A DNA stretch of 64,000 nucleotides from Zetaproteobacteria bacterium (GCA_003228735.1 QIFG01000001.1:1-64000); one strand, 5' to 3'; numbered from the stretch's first letter, positions 44,684-53,213 are shown. Numbers and translations are program-made. Notes: generated by a model not told the origin, from the letters alone.

Positions 44684-45070
44684 ATGGAACGGCGAATGTT
44701 CAAATCCGGAAAAATCCTAATGGCTTGTGCTGCGCTCTTATTTGCCGCCTATAGCCAGGCTGGTGTGCCATCAGCACAGGCTGCGCAACTCAAGCGCGTG
44801 CCCACCGAAAAGGTGTGCATGATCAACAACGAATTCATGAGCAAGAAGCTGATTCCCGTGGAGGTGGACGGCAAAACATATTACGGCTGCTGCCAGGCCT
44901 GTTACAGCATGTTGAAGAACGACGCCAAGGCGCGGCGCGCTGTGGATCCGGTTTCCGGAAAGCAGGTGGATAAAGCAACCGCTGTAATCGGATCACTGCC
45001 AAACGGCAAGGTCTTTTACTTTGAAAACGAGTCCTCGTTTACCTCCTATCAAAAAGCGCATGGCAGCTGA
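44684..45070 (+). CDS. Secreted TRASH-like metal-binding protein
   Basis: A 128-residue protein with a signal peptide (LMACAALLFAAYSQA), then a TRASH/YHS-like cysteine pattern (VCMINNEFM, YYGCCQACYSMLKND) typical of metal-sensing or metal-scavenging domains. AAGGAGG precedes the ATG at 44684; longer frames are shadows. It follows the Met/His-rich protein in an evident operon. Confidence 0.7.
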   Translation: MERRMFKSGKILMACAALLFAAYSQAGVPSAQAAQLKRVPTEKVCMINNEFMSKKLIPVEVDGKTYYGCCQACYSMLKNDAKARRAVDPVSGKQVDKATAVIGSLPNGKVFYFENESSFTSYQKAHGS

Positions 45071-45134
45071 TTTGTGATTGCCATGAATTGAAATATCTGG
45101 CGGGCAGAGCGGACTACCGGGTAAGGAGTTTGAT

Positions 45135-45785
45135 ATGAACATCGAAATCATAAAACCTGTGCAACATGGCCTGATGATGGCTGTATTGGCCTTGATCCTC
45201 GGCGCCCTGTGGGCCGCCTTCATGGCGGTCAACCACGAGTCCCTGCATAACGGCTTTGAACAACAGCAGGAGAAAGGCCAGCAAGTGCAAATGAACCGCC
45301 TCATACAGGACCTCAGCATGGAACAGATGGACATGGGCCATCCCCATGGTGATCAACATGCGGCGGCAAAACATGTGACAAGCGGTCAGCATTCACATTC
45401 AGGCAGCCTGGCGAAAGATGCCATGCAGCGGCTGCTGCGTGGCCATATCCACTTTATGGGCATCGGCGTGCTGGCTGCCGTGCTGCTGCTGATCACAGCA
45501 TTCACATCACTGAAGTCATGCTGGAAGAAGTTGCTGGGTTGGACGTTGGGCCTTGGCGCGCTGGCCTATCCCGTTGCCTGGATTGTGATGGGATTCCGCA
45601 CTGTAGAGCTCGGACCTGAGGCAGCGGAGGCCAGCATTCTCTGGCTGTTCGGCCCGGCGGTCGGCCTGTTGCTGGCTTCGATGGTGGCCGTCTTTGCTGT
45701 ACTCATTATCGAGGCCATGCGGTTGCACCATCGCTTGCCTTTTCTTGCCTGCTTCTTTGTTAAGTCAGGAAACGGGAACACGTGA
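45135..45785 (+). CDS. Hypothetical membrane protein with His/Met-rich loop
   Basis: A 216-residue protein with about five membrane helices (GLMMAVLALILGALWAAF, GIGVLAAVLLLITAFTSL, LLGWTLGLGALAYPVAWIV, WLFGPAVGLLLASMVAVFAV). A loop (MEQMDMGHPHGDQHAAAKHV) is rich in Met and His, suggesting metal contact. I do not recognise the family. TAAGGAG precedes the ATG. It lies between secreted metal-binding proteins and a glutamate dehydrogenase-type gene. Confidence 0.6.
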   Translation: MNIEIIKPVQHGLMMAVLALILGALWAAFMAVNHESLHNGFEQQQEKGQQVQMNRLIQDLSMEQMDMGHPHGDQHAAAKHVTSGQHSHSGSLAKDAMQRLLRGHIHFMGIGVLAAVLLLITAFTSLKSCWKKLLGWTLGLGALAYPVAWIVMGFRTVELGPEAAEASILWLFGPAVGLLLASMVAVFAVLIIEAMRLHHRLPFLACFFVKSGNGNT

Positions 45786-45814
45786 ATGCAAACATCTGAC
45801 GCCAGGCGATTAAG

Positions 45815-47098
45815 ATGACCAAAGCAAAAAAGAAGAAAAACATGCATGAAGACATAAGCTGTTGCTGTCAGAATAGTCAGGCGCATTTTCTCGATGGCGC
45901 CATGCAACGACTTGATCTTGATCCAGCTCAAAAACAGCTTCTTCTGCAGTCCTTCCGTGAGGTTACAGTCCAGATTCCTCTCAATGTTCATAGCAATGGG
46001 CAAAAGATTCTGCACACATTTACCGGTTATCGGGTACAACACAGTCATGCCCGTGGCCCGTTCAAAGGCGGCCTTCGCTTTCATCCCGATGTTCAACTAG
46101 ATGAAATGAGAGCTTTGGCTCAGTTGATGACCTGGAAAACAGCGCTCGTTGATATTCCATTCGGAGGCGCCAAAGGCGGTATTGCCGTTGACCCTGCAAC
46201 ATTAACCGAGCATGAGCTGGAAACTCTGACACGCAGGTTTACACAGAAGATGTCGCCTGTGCTGGGGGTTAAAGAGGATATCCCTGCACCGGATGTAAAC
46301 ACCGGCCCACGGGAAATGGCATGGATATTTGACGAATACAGCAAATCCAACGGACACATTCCGGGGGTGGTAACAGGCAAGCCTGTTGAGCTTGGGGGAT
46401 TAGATGGGCGCCTCGAAGCAACAGGATATGGAGTGGCCCATGTAACAGAGCTAGCACTTGATCAACTGGATATTCCCCTGAAGGGCGCAAGAGTTGTGAT
46501 CCAGGGCTTTGGCAATGTTGGCTCACATGCCGCTCTCCGTTTTCAGGCCATGGGAGCGCATGTTGTGGCTATTTCAGACATGTATGGCGGGTTATTCAAC
46601 CCACAGGGCATAAAGATTGAATCTGCAATTGAACATGTAGCAAAGACCGGGAGCCTGAATGATTTTCCTGGAGCAGAGCCGGTTACAAACAATGAACTAT
46701 TGGGACTTCCCTGTGATGTGCTGGTTCCAGCAGCCCTTGAAGGGACTATCAATTGTGATATCGAACCAACCATTCAGGCAAAGCTCATTATCGAAGCGGC
46801 AAACATGCCGGTGACATATATGGCTGATGACAAGCTACGCCAGCGTGGCATTGCCATTATTCCCGACATCCTGGCCAACGCCGGTGGCGTCATTGCCTCA
46901 TACTTCGAATGGGTGCAGAACATTCAGCGTTTTGCATGGGAGAGAGATAAGGTGTTTGCTCGCATGGAAGCACATTTATCCCGGGCTTATACAGAGGTTC
47001 ATCAGTTAGCTGAGGCTGCACATGTTGATTTGCGTACAGCAGCTTATGAGGTGGCGGTGCGACGCGTATTGCGAGCTGTCGAATTAAGAGGGTTCTAG
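45815..47098 (+). CDS. gdhA: Glu/Leu/Phe/Val dehydrogenase (glutamate dehydrogenase type)
   Basis: A 427-residue dehydrogenase with the catalytic GGAKGGIAVDP, PAPDVNTGPREMAWI and the NAD(P)-binding VVIQGFGNVGSHAAL motifs. It reversibly converts glutamate to 2-oxoglutarate and ammonia. The N-terminus carries an odd Lys-rich, Cys-containing extension (KAKKKK, SCCCQN), so an internal ATG at 45842 is possible. The bases look AT-richer than the flanking metal genes, suggesting separate acquisition. Its place in a metal island is unexplained. Confidence 0.9.
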   Translation: MTKAKKKKNMHEDISCCCQNSQAHFLDGAMQRLDLDPAQKQLLLQSFREVTVQIPLNVHSNGQKILHTFTGYRVQHSHARGPFKGGLRFHPDVQLDEMRALAQLMTWKTALVDIPFGGAKGGIAVDPATLTEHELETLTRRFTQKMSPVLGVKEDIPAPDVNTGPREMAWIFDEYSKSNGHIPGVVTGKPVELGGLDGRLEATGYGVAHVTELALDQLDIPLKGARVVIQGFGNVGSHAALRFQAMGAHVVAISDMYGGLFNPQGIKIESAIEHVAKTGSLNDFPGAEPVTNNELLGLPCDVLVPAALEGTINCDIEPTIQAKLIIEAANMPVTYMADDKLRQRGIAIIPDILANAGGVIASYFEWVQNIQRFAWERDKVFARMEAHLSRAYTEVHQLAEAAHVDLRTAAYEVAVRRVLRAVELRGF

Positions 47099-47103
47099 TG
47101 TGA

Positions 47104-47475
47104 ATGCATGAACAAGGTTATCACCCTGTCACAAAGTGGCTGCATGCAGGGCTGATGCTGGGTTTGCTTGCAATGACAGGCATGGCTGTGACTGGCGCCA
47201 TGATCTGGTTTGAAGGAGATGGAATTGTTTCTCATAACCACAGCCATCTTTCACAGAGAATGGAGTTCCTCATGGATATCCACTCCCTGTTATCCAAGCT
47301 GCTTTGGCTGTTTGTGGCAGGCCATGTTTCGATGGCTTTGATGCATATGCGTGCAGGGAACCGCCCCTTTGCCCGCATTGCGCCTTTCTCAATAAATATC
47401 GCGAAGGAACAAGATGGCCTGATTGGAAGACCCAGTACGTGTTGTTGCAGATCACCAAAAAAGGCAGGGAGGTAA
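47104..47475 (+). CDS. Cytochrome b561-like membrane protein, short
   Basis: A 123-residue protein with two to three hydrophobic segments. It has His-containing patterns of the cytochrome b561 type: HPVTKWLHAGLMLGLLAMTG and DIHSLLSKLLWLFVAGHVSMALMHMRAG. Only half of a normal four-helix b561 is present. The C-terminus (TCCCRSPKKAGR) looks unrelated, so the gene may be frameshifted or recombined next to the truncated PII gene. It follows gdhA by 5 bases. Confidence 0.55.
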   Translation: MHEQGYHPVTKWLHAGLMLGLLAMTGMAVTGAMIWFEGDGIVSHNHSHLSQRMEFLMDIHSLLSKLLWLFVAGHVSMALMHMRAGNRPFARIAPFSINIAKEQDGLIGRPSTCCCRSPKKAGR

Positions 47476-47478
47476 ACA

Positions 47479-47607
47479 ATGGAAATGAAATGCATTATGG
47501 AGGCTACCCATGCCGGCCAGCCGCGTGATGGCGTGGTGATTATCCTGCCGATGGAAAAGTTTTACCATGTTCGCACGAAATCCGAAGTAGCGGCTGAATC
47601 AGCCTGA
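47479..47607 (+). pseudogene. Truncated PII-NG-like gene (N- and C-terminus only)
   Basis: A 42-codon frame with a good ribosome site (GGGAGG). Its product starts MEMKCIMEATHAGQPRDG and continues with VVIILPMEKFY. It matches the start (MEM) and last third of the PII-like gene at 43794 (CIMGAAHSGLPDDGIVSILP, then RKFY), with the middle deleted. It is an internal-deletion remnant of a second PII-NG copy; whether it is still translated is unknown. Confidence 0.7.
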
Positions 47608-47621
47608 GCGTACGTGACCTG

Positions 47622-48035
47622 ATGACAGTCGCTGAACTTGCCCATTTCGCCAGGGTGACGCCGGATACGGTGCGCTACTATGTCCGGATTGGCCTGTTAA
47701 ATCCCGATCGCCATCCTGAAAACGACTATAAATTGTTTGCCGGAGGCGATATCAAACGGGTGCGGTTCATCCGGCGGGCAAAGTCACTTGGCTACACGCT
47801 GGCTGAAATTGAGCAGATTCTTGAGCATGGCATGCATGGTCACTCCCCCTGCCCTCTGGTGCGCAAGATCATTCAGCACCGTATCCAGGAAAACAGGATA
47901 AAGCTGAAGGAGATGAACGCCCTGCAGCAACGCATGGAATCCGCTCTCAGGCGTTGGCAGGACATGCCCGATGGGGTGCCCGATGGCGATTCCATCTGTC
48001 ACCTCATTGAGGCGTTTACAGATGAGGACGCTTGA
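47622..48035 (+). CDS. MerR-family metal-responsive regulator
   Basis: A 137-residue protein with an N-terminal winged HTH (MTVAELAHFARVTPDTVRYYVRIGLL), a dimerisation helix, and cysteines at positions 77 (HSPCPLV) and 126 (SICHLI). Cys at the 77-79 position is the mark of divalent-metal sensors (ZntR, PbrR, MerR); Cu/Ag/Au sensors have Ser there. It would activate the promoter overlapping its own 3' end. The start at ATG 47622 is not strongly supported by a ribosome site. Confidence 0.85.
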   Translation: MTVAELAHFARVTPDTVRYYVRIGLLNPDRHPENDYKLFAGGDIKRVRFIRRAKSLGYTLAEIEQILEHGMHGHSPCPLVRKIIQHRIQENRIKLKEMNALQQRMESALRRWQDMPDGVPDGDSICHLIEAFTDEDA

Positions 48036-48063
48036 CCTGTGACTAACACACACCTTCTAGAAT
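48032..48063 (+). promoter_or_regulatory. Probable MerR-type promoter
   Basis: -35 TTGACC, overlapping the regulator's stop codon, and -10 TAGAAT, separated by 20 bases. The unusually long spacer is typical of MerR-activated promoters. A weak dyad (ACCTGTG / CACACCTT) lies in the spacer. It reads toward the gene at 48101. Confidence 0.5.
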
Positions 48064-48100
48064 AGTAACTGGACTATAGAAAGCCAGAAAGGAGGCGCTG

Positions 48101-48625
48101 ATGAATGTTCAAACAAACGCCAAGTTTCCAGTATATCTTTTATTCCTTGCCGCTTTTCTCGTAAACGTATCTGCCGCCGTCGCTGCCGACTCGGAACGTC
48201 ATCAGCGTGTGGATGGTATGGATGTCTATCTCGGTGTCATGCCTTCACAGATGATTATGAAGCACCCGCGCATGCATGGCATAGTGGGCCTTCCACAGGA
48301 TCAGCAGCTCACGCTTCCGGATCAACCGCACATACAAGGCATGGTGCCGGCCAGCACCCACCGCTACCACGTGCTTGTTGCCCTGTTCGACAGCGCAAGC
48401 GGCAAACGCATCACGGACGCCAAGGTTGCGGCAACAGTGCAGGCCCCCGGCCTTACCGCGAAAGAGCAGAAACTTGAGCCGATGCATACGGAAGGTGCGC
48501 TGAGTTACGGCTACCATTTTCTTATGCTCAACCCTGGCCAGTACAAAATTCTGATTGATATCCAGCGGCCTGGCGCAGAACGCCTCACCAGGGTGAACTT
48601 CATTTACGCCCGGCCACGGGATTAA
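48101..48625 (+). CDS. Secreted protein of unknown function, metal-island type
   Basis: A 174-residue protein with a signal peptide (FPVYLLFLAAFLVNVSAAVAA) and a beta-rich body containing MDVYLGVMPSQMIMKHPRMHG and a C-terminal SYGYHFLMLNPGQYKILIDIQRPG. The latter part resembles YtkA-like/Ig-type domains of copper-handling proteins and loosely the two Met/His-rich paralogues. It is first after the MerR-type promoter. AAGGAGG precedes the ATG. Confidence 0.65.
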   Translation: MNVQTNAKFPVYLLFLAAFLVNVSAAVAADSERHQRVDGMDVYLGVMPSQMIMKHPRMHGIVGLPQDQQLTLPDQPHIQGMVPASTHRYHVLVALFDSASGKRITDAKVAATVQAPGLTAKEQKLEPMHTEGALSYGYHFLMLNPGQYKILIDIQRPGAERLTRVNFIYARPRD

Positions 48626-48890
48626 GGCCAGCACATGATGGAGCGCGCTGGATCATTTTTAGCGGCCGCACCTGGTTTCTTGCTTTTGGCTCACCTGCGC
48701 GGCAAATGGATAGTGGCGAAGCCGCAAAGCCATTCCACGATGAATCGGGCGAGGAATGCAGATAATGGCGGCAGAAAAATGCACCTGCGGCATATGGGTA
48801 AAAGCCTATCCTCCAGCCTGAATACTGGTGGGCTTCCGCACCATGATAATGCATATTCTTATGATGTGCTCATTAACAAAGGAGAAAACC

Positions 48891-49352
48891 ATGCAGAAAA
48901 GCCTTGCCATTATGGCAATTACAATCCTTTTAGGCGCGTGTTCTACACTGGCATACAACGATAAAGTTGCTGTCGAAACGAGCCGTGTCACGGAACACGA
49001 GGGAGGTTTTATTGCCAGAAAGGGCATTGAAGACGGATATGTGATCACCTTCCATGTCATGAGAGCGCCGGAGGGCATGGGGTATAGCAGGGTTTATTAT
49101 CACCTCATGGTTAATATTGTGAAAGATAAAAAGCCGCTGACCAACTTGCAGGTATCCTCCAAAGTGAAGCACCCGAATGGCACTGCTGAAAAAATGGACA
49201 TGATGCTGATGGGTAAATGGTATATGGCGCGTTACAACCTCAATCATGAACAGGGAAGGCATTGGATCACAGTGTGGTTCGAGGTGGCTGGAAAACAATA
49301 TTCCAGCGGCATCTATTACCCTGAAATTGATTTCTCGGAGCAATCCCGATGA
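48891..49352 (+). CDS. Lipoprotein paralogue of the Met/His-rich metal-binding protein
   Basis: A 153-residue lipoprotein (lipobox LLGACS) with the same domain as 44161-44673: FHVMRAPEGMGYSRVYYHLM, VSSKVKHPNG, MGKWYMARYNLNHE and a closing GIYYPE. It lacks the Met/His-rich leader segment. AAGGAG precedes the ATG; the in-frame upstream extension lacks support. It overlaps the HMA protein by 4 bases. Confidence 0.7.
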   Translation: MQKSLAIMAITILLGACSTLAYNDKVAVETSRVTEHEGGFIARKGIEDGYVITFHVMRAPEGMGYSRVYYHLMVNIVKDKKPLTNLQVSSKVKHPNGTAEKMDMMLMGKWYMARYNLNHEQGRHWITVWFEVAGKQYSSGIYYPEIDFSEQSR

Positions 49353-49582
49353 AACCCACACAACAAAATCTGAAACACATCACCATCAAACTCGCTGGCA
49401 TGAGATGTGATGGCTGTGAGAACACCATTCGCAAGCGGCTGCTGAAACTGGACGGTATTTACGACGCCCGCGCCAACGATAAGACGGGAGAGGTGCATCT
49501 CAGTGTTAACGAATCTGTCTTTCGCATGACGGATGTGGATGCGGCCATCCGGGAGTTGGGCTATGAACCCAAAACAAACTGA
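49349..49582 (+). CDS. HMA-domain copper chaperone, CopZ-like
   Basis: A 77-residue protein consisting of one heavy-metal-associated domain with the GMRCDGCENTI motif (GMxCxxC), which carries Cu(I) or another soft metal between partners. The ATG overlaps the preceding stop (ATGA). Likely a cytoplasmic donor to the P1B ATPase. Confidence 0.85.
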   Translation: MKPTQQNLKHITIKLAGMRCDGCENTIRKRLLKLDGIYDARANDKTGEVHLSVNESVFRMTDVDAAIRELGYEPKTN

Positions 49583-49595
49583 GTTCTCCTAGGCA

Positions 49596-50399
49596 ATGAA
49601 GTTTCCTTCGGCTAAGCGCTGGCTGATTGCACTGCATACCCTGGCCGGCGCCATTATCGGAATCGTCGTACTGCACCCCGTAACCAAGGCGGTGTACTGG
49701 TTTGAATTTAGAGACAACATGCTTGTGGAAGCGGACAGCCTGTGGGGTTTTCTCCTCAATCGCTTTGGATCGGCATTTTCTATAGAGATGGTTCCGATGA
49801 GTCTGATTTTCGCTCTTATCGGCGGCAGCATTGGTCTTGGTTTCGCCTTATACCACCTCGCCATTGTCGGCCGGAATCGGACGGTCCGATATCTGGAAAA
49901 AGAGCTTGCCGAAGACCTCCCATCACTGATCAAAGGTGGGGAAAACGAGCACATCGAATTCAAGGCCTCAGTCAGGTGGGATTTGCGTCAGGGGAAAACC
50001 AACCGGGTTCTCGAAGGCGTGATTGCGAAAACTATTGTGGGTTTTATGAATCACAGGGGTGGCAGCCTGCTCGTTGGCGTTACCGATGCCGGTGAAATTG
50101 TGGGGCTGGAGCATGATTACCAGACACTCAAACATAAGGATCGGGATGGTTTTGAACGTTGCATGACTGATATCATCAAGGCCAGATTGAGCGGAGACCT
50201 TTGTTCGCTTGTGCATTGCGCGTTTTATGACATGCAAGGCAAAGATATCTGCCGTGTTATTGTAGAGCCGTCCCCATATCCCGTTTATTACCAGGATGGG
50301 AAGGTATCCAGGTATTTTCTGCGCACTGGCAATGCAACCCGGGAACTTGATGCCCGCGAAGCGCTAGCGCACATCTCGCGAAGGCCGGCAAATGGGTAA
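49596..50399 (+). CDS. Membrane protein with AlbA_2/Schlafen-type ATP-binding domain
   Basis: A 267-residue protein. Two or three N-terminal membrane helices (LIALHTLAGAIIGIVVL, MSLIFALIGGSIGLGFALY) precede an AlbA_2 domain: GGENEHIEFKASVRWD and GFMNHRGGSLLVGVTDAGEIVGL are the family hallmarks. AlbA_2 domains occur in transcription regulators and defence proteins. The membrane link is unusual, and the role in a metal island is unknown. Its stop overlaps the next gene's start by 8 bases. Confidence 0.75.
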   Translation: MKFPSAKRWLIALHTLAGAIIGIVVLHPVTKAVYWFEFRDNMLVEADSLWGFLLNRFGSAFSIEMVPMSLIFALIGGSIGLGFALYHLAIVGRNRTVRYLEKELAEDLPSLIKGGENEHIEFKASVRWDLRQGKTNRVLEGVIAKTIVGFMNHRGGSLLVGVTDAGEIVGLEHDYQTLKHKDRDGFERCMTDIIKARLSGDLCSLVHCAFYDMQGKDICRVIVEPSPYPVYYQDGKVSRYFLRTGNATRELDAREALAHISRRPANG

Positions 50400-51567
50400 G
50401 GGAATCTCGCGTGGATGCGCGGCCGAACCCAAATCCATGCCGATCCGACAGGTCGTCCCGGCGATGAGCACGCCGCTGGCCTCCATTTTCGGCAGCGGTT
50501 TTCTGGTGATTGTCCCCGTTCTGGCCAGCAGCGTGGGGCCGTATTCCGTGCTGGCGATGCTTGTCGTGGCATTTGTCGCTTTCCAGGCCGGCGCGGTTGT
50601 GCGCCACAATATTCTATGTGCGGAACCGGTGCTGGCGGCGGGCCGCAAACGCATGACGCTCATGCTGGAGCGCCTGTCGGATGCCGCCCTTGTTGCCGCC
50701 TATGTCGTGTCGGTATGCCTCTATATTCACATCATGAGCGCCTTTGTACTCGGTGCTTTCGGCATGGATTCGAGCTTCAACAAGAGTCTGCTCACCACGC
50801 TGGTGATTGGGCTGATCACTGCTATCGGCGTCATGGGCGGCTTGAAGCCGCTGGAGAAGCTGGAGAGCTGGGCCCTGTATGTGACATTGCTTATTCTGGC
50901 CCTGCTACTGGGCGGGTTCGCCGTTTATGACATCAGCAGCTTTTTGAATACGGGGCGTTTCGCGATGCCTGCCATGCCGCAGCGCTCTGCCTGGGAAATG
51001 GTGACGATCGTGGCCGGCACCCTGATCGTCGTACAGGGTTTCGAAACCACCCGCTATCTCGGTCAAAACTTCGATACCTGGACGCGAATACGGGCTTCGC
51101 GATGGTCTCAATATGTTTCGCTCGCAGTCTACATCGCCTTTGTGGCCCTGGCGCTGCCCGTCGTGCACGTCCTGAACGGAGAATATACGGACAATAGCCT
51201 GATCCGGCTTGCCGCAGAGGTGTCAGTACTGTTGGCGGCACCGCTGATTGTCGGCGCTGGCCTGTCGCAGTTTTCCGCAGCAGTAGCGGACACCCTGGCG
51301 GCCGCGGCAAATATGGAGGAGGTGACGCATAGCCGCGTGAGTCAACGCTGGGGCTATCTGCTGGTCGGCGGCACAGCCATGGCGCTTGCCTGGTCGGGGT
51401 CGACATTTGGAATTATTACCCTGGCATCGCGGGCTTTCGCGCTGTATTACCTGTTACAGTGCTTCGTGGGCTTTACGGTGTGCCGGAACCACCGCGAACG
51501 GACAAGGTTTATCCTCGTGGGGCTGGCCTTGCTCTTTGTCCTGGTGTTTGCCGTTCCGGCCGGATGA
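50392..51567 (+). CDS. Multi-pass membrane transporter, APC-superfamily-like
   Basis: A 391-residue protein with about 10-11 membrane segments, including [25 protein letters not shown] and [18 protein letters not shown]. It looks like an APC-type secondary transporter, but I cannot assign the substrate. It overlaps the AlbA_2 gene, suggesting a pair. It ends 13 bases before the copper-ATPase remnant. Confidence 0.6.
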   Translation: MGKGISRGCAAEPKSMPIRQVVPAMSTPLASIFGSGFLVIVPVLASSVGPYSVLAMLVVAFVAFQAGAVVRHNILCAEPVLAAGRKRMTLMLERLSDAALVAAYVVSVCLYIHIMSAFVLGAFGMDSSFNKSLLTTLVIGLITAIGVMGGLKPLEKLESWALYVTLLILALLLGGFAVYDISSFLNTGRFAMPAMPQRSAWEMVTIVAGTLIVVQGFETTRYLGQNFDTWTRIRASRWSQYVSLAVYIAFVALALPVVHVLNGEYTDNSLIRLAAEVSVLLAAPLIVGAGLSQFSAAVADTLAAAANMEEVTHSRVSQRWGYLLVGGTAMALAWSGSTFGIITLASRAFALYYLLQCFVGFTVCRNHRERTRFILVGLALLFVLVFAVPAG

Positions 51568-51580
51568 TCACCATGCCACC

Positions 51581-51769
51581 ATGGGCGATATCCGCCAGAA
51601 TTTGTTCAGCGCCTTTGTGTATAACACGCTCGGCATTCTGGTGGCGGCGGGCATTCTTTACCTCTTCACCGGTCTGCTGTTGTCGCCAATTATTGCTGCG
51701 ACAGCCATGAGTTTCAGTTCGGTGAACGTGATCACCAATGCGTTGAGATTACGCAGTGCGAAACTGTAG
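51581..51769 (+). pseudogene. C-terminal remnant of a copper P1B-ATPase
   Basis: A 62-residue frame closely matching the last 62 residues of the CopA at 57102-59666: [28 protein letters not shown] and VITNALRLR. It holds the final two membrane helices with the Cu(I) YN and MxxSS motifs. It starts with ATG, but all ATPase domains are lost. This shows an earlier second copA here. Confidence 0.75.
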
Positions 51770-51782
51770 GAGCAATGTGGTA

Positions 51783-53045
51783 ATGATGATGAATAGAAAC
51801 CTTCAATCTGTGATCAATCAATATAAATGTGATAGTGAATCCGTCTATAACACTTGGTTTGTGAATAATGATGAACGACTCAAAGCATTTCGCTCCATTC
51901 GCAAGGGCGTTCAACAGGTTGTTGAGGATATCAGGTCAGGGATATTTCCAAATGACTTCAAGGGATCATCGCTTGAATTCGTCATCACCTGTATCAGCGA
52001 ACAGAAACAGGTGTTTGCCGGGGCCTCGCATCCATTTTACTGGAAGCCGAAACTCAGGATTCCCGATATTTATGAAAATGAACAGAACAAGCGTGCCTTC
52101 GGTGCTTTTTTAGACCGCTGTTTGACTACCACGAATGAAGAAAAACTACTCAAGGAAATAGTTCGCCTGGATGGTCTGAACATCAAGGGGCTCGGGCCTG
52201 CTGTAGCAAACATCCTCTATTTTCTGCATCCGACGCTGCTCCCTCCATTCAACACCGCTATTGTGAATGGGTTTAACCGCCTGTTCGGTGAAAAGAGGAA
52301 GCTCGGCTCATGGTCTGAATACCTGGCCATGCGTGCAGTGATGCTTGAGGTCAATCTGCAACATCGCACACTGCTTTCTTCTGATCTTGGAGCCATTGCC
52401 GGTCTGTTGTTCGATATCGGAAGCAATAAGCTATTGACCGGAAATGAGCATACATTGACAGACGCTGAGCGTGAAAAGGTTGAAAAGAGTCTGCGCAAGA
52501 GGGTCAAGGAGGTCGAGGAAGACGACAGACAGGAAAACCTGCATTCAGAGATGCAGGCCCACCTGCTCAGGGTTGGCAGTGCACTTGGTTATGATGTGAT
52601 CTGTGCCAGCAATGACCGCTCCCGCTGCCACGCGGGAACAACATTGGGTTCAATGAGCATGCCTGTCTTTCCAAAGCTTCCTGTGAACGAGGCTACGGGT
52701 AAAACTATTCGACTGATTGATGTGCTTTGGTTTGAGAAGGATAGCCACCGTGTTGCTGCCGCGTTCGAGGTGGAGAAAAGCACAACCATCACTTCGGGCA
52801 TTGGACGAATGATAGATTTGCACCATTCTCTTCTGGAATCAGCCTCATCGTTATATATCATCATCCCCGACAAACGCGAGAAAGAGCTGCACCTACTGAT
52901 GGCAAGACCATCTGTTCGTGCCACTCATGTGAATGTGGATATGCATTACATTCTGTTTTCCGATCTTAGGAAACATTGTGATGCGCTATGCATGTTTGGT
53001 GAAAGCAAGGACATCTTGAAAAAGATCGCCAGAACCACGGCATGA
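51783..53045 (+). CDS. Probable PD-(D/E)xK-type nuclease with HhH-like N-terminus
   Basis: A 420-residue protein. The middle has a helix-hairpin-helix-like LNIKGLGPAVANILYFL; the C-terminal third has a restriction-nuclease-like motif (LIDVLWFEKD, FEVEKSTTITSGIGRMIDL), resembling the D-ExK core of Type II or defence-island enzymes. AGGAG lies 10 bases before the ATG at 51783. The bases look AT-richer than the metal genes. No methylase is beside it. Function is inferred only. Confidence 0.6.
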   Translation: MMMNRNLQSVINQYKCDSESVYNTWFVNNDERLKAFRSIRKGVQQVVEDIRSGIFPNDFKGSSLEFVITCISEQKQVFAGASHPFYWKPKLRIPDIYENEQNKRAFGAFLDRCLTTTNEEKLLKEIVRLDGLNIKGLGPAVANILYFLHPTLLPPFNTAIVNGFNRLFGEKRKLGSWSEYLAMRAVMLEVNLQHRTLLSSDLGAIAGLLFDIGSNKLLTGNEHTLTDAEREKVEKSLRKRVKEVEEDDRQENLHSEMQAHLLRVGSALGYDVICASNDRSRCHAGTTLGSMSMPVFPKLPVNEATGKTIRLIDVLWFEKDSHRVAAAFEVEKSTTITSGIGRMIDLHHSLLESASSLYIIIPDKREKELHLLMARPSVRATHVNVDMHYILFSDLRKHCDALCMFGESKDILKKIARTTA

Positions 53046-53078
53046 AATTAGGCGTGAGGAAAGCTCTGAAATGATCAA

Positions 53079-53213
53079 TTGGATGGGTTCACACATTGGC
53101 TGCTGGCAGTTGTCTGCATCCTGGGGTTCGTCATCTTCGCCATCTGCCTCAAGCGCTCAGAGCAATGGAAGGCTTTTCCGGGTGTGCCTGTGCCTGGTGA
53201 TGAAAATGAGTGA
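53079..53213 (+). CDS. Possible small single-pass membrane protein
   Basis: A 44-codon frame from a TTG start with AGGAAAG upstream. It contains one hydrophobic helix (WLLAVVCILGFVIFAICL) and a charged tail ending PVPGDENE. Its position just before the YHS-protein gene fits a small accessory protein, but the start codon and expression are uncertain. Confidence 0.35.
   Translation: MDGFTHWLLAVVCILGFVIFAICLKRSEQWKAFPGVPVPGDENE

Noticed and set aside
48635-48890. Frame in the gap before the lipoprotein gene
   Set aside because: No signal, motif or ribosome site; read as non-coding, although a TGCACCTGCGGC stretch may be a decayed Cys-containing tail.
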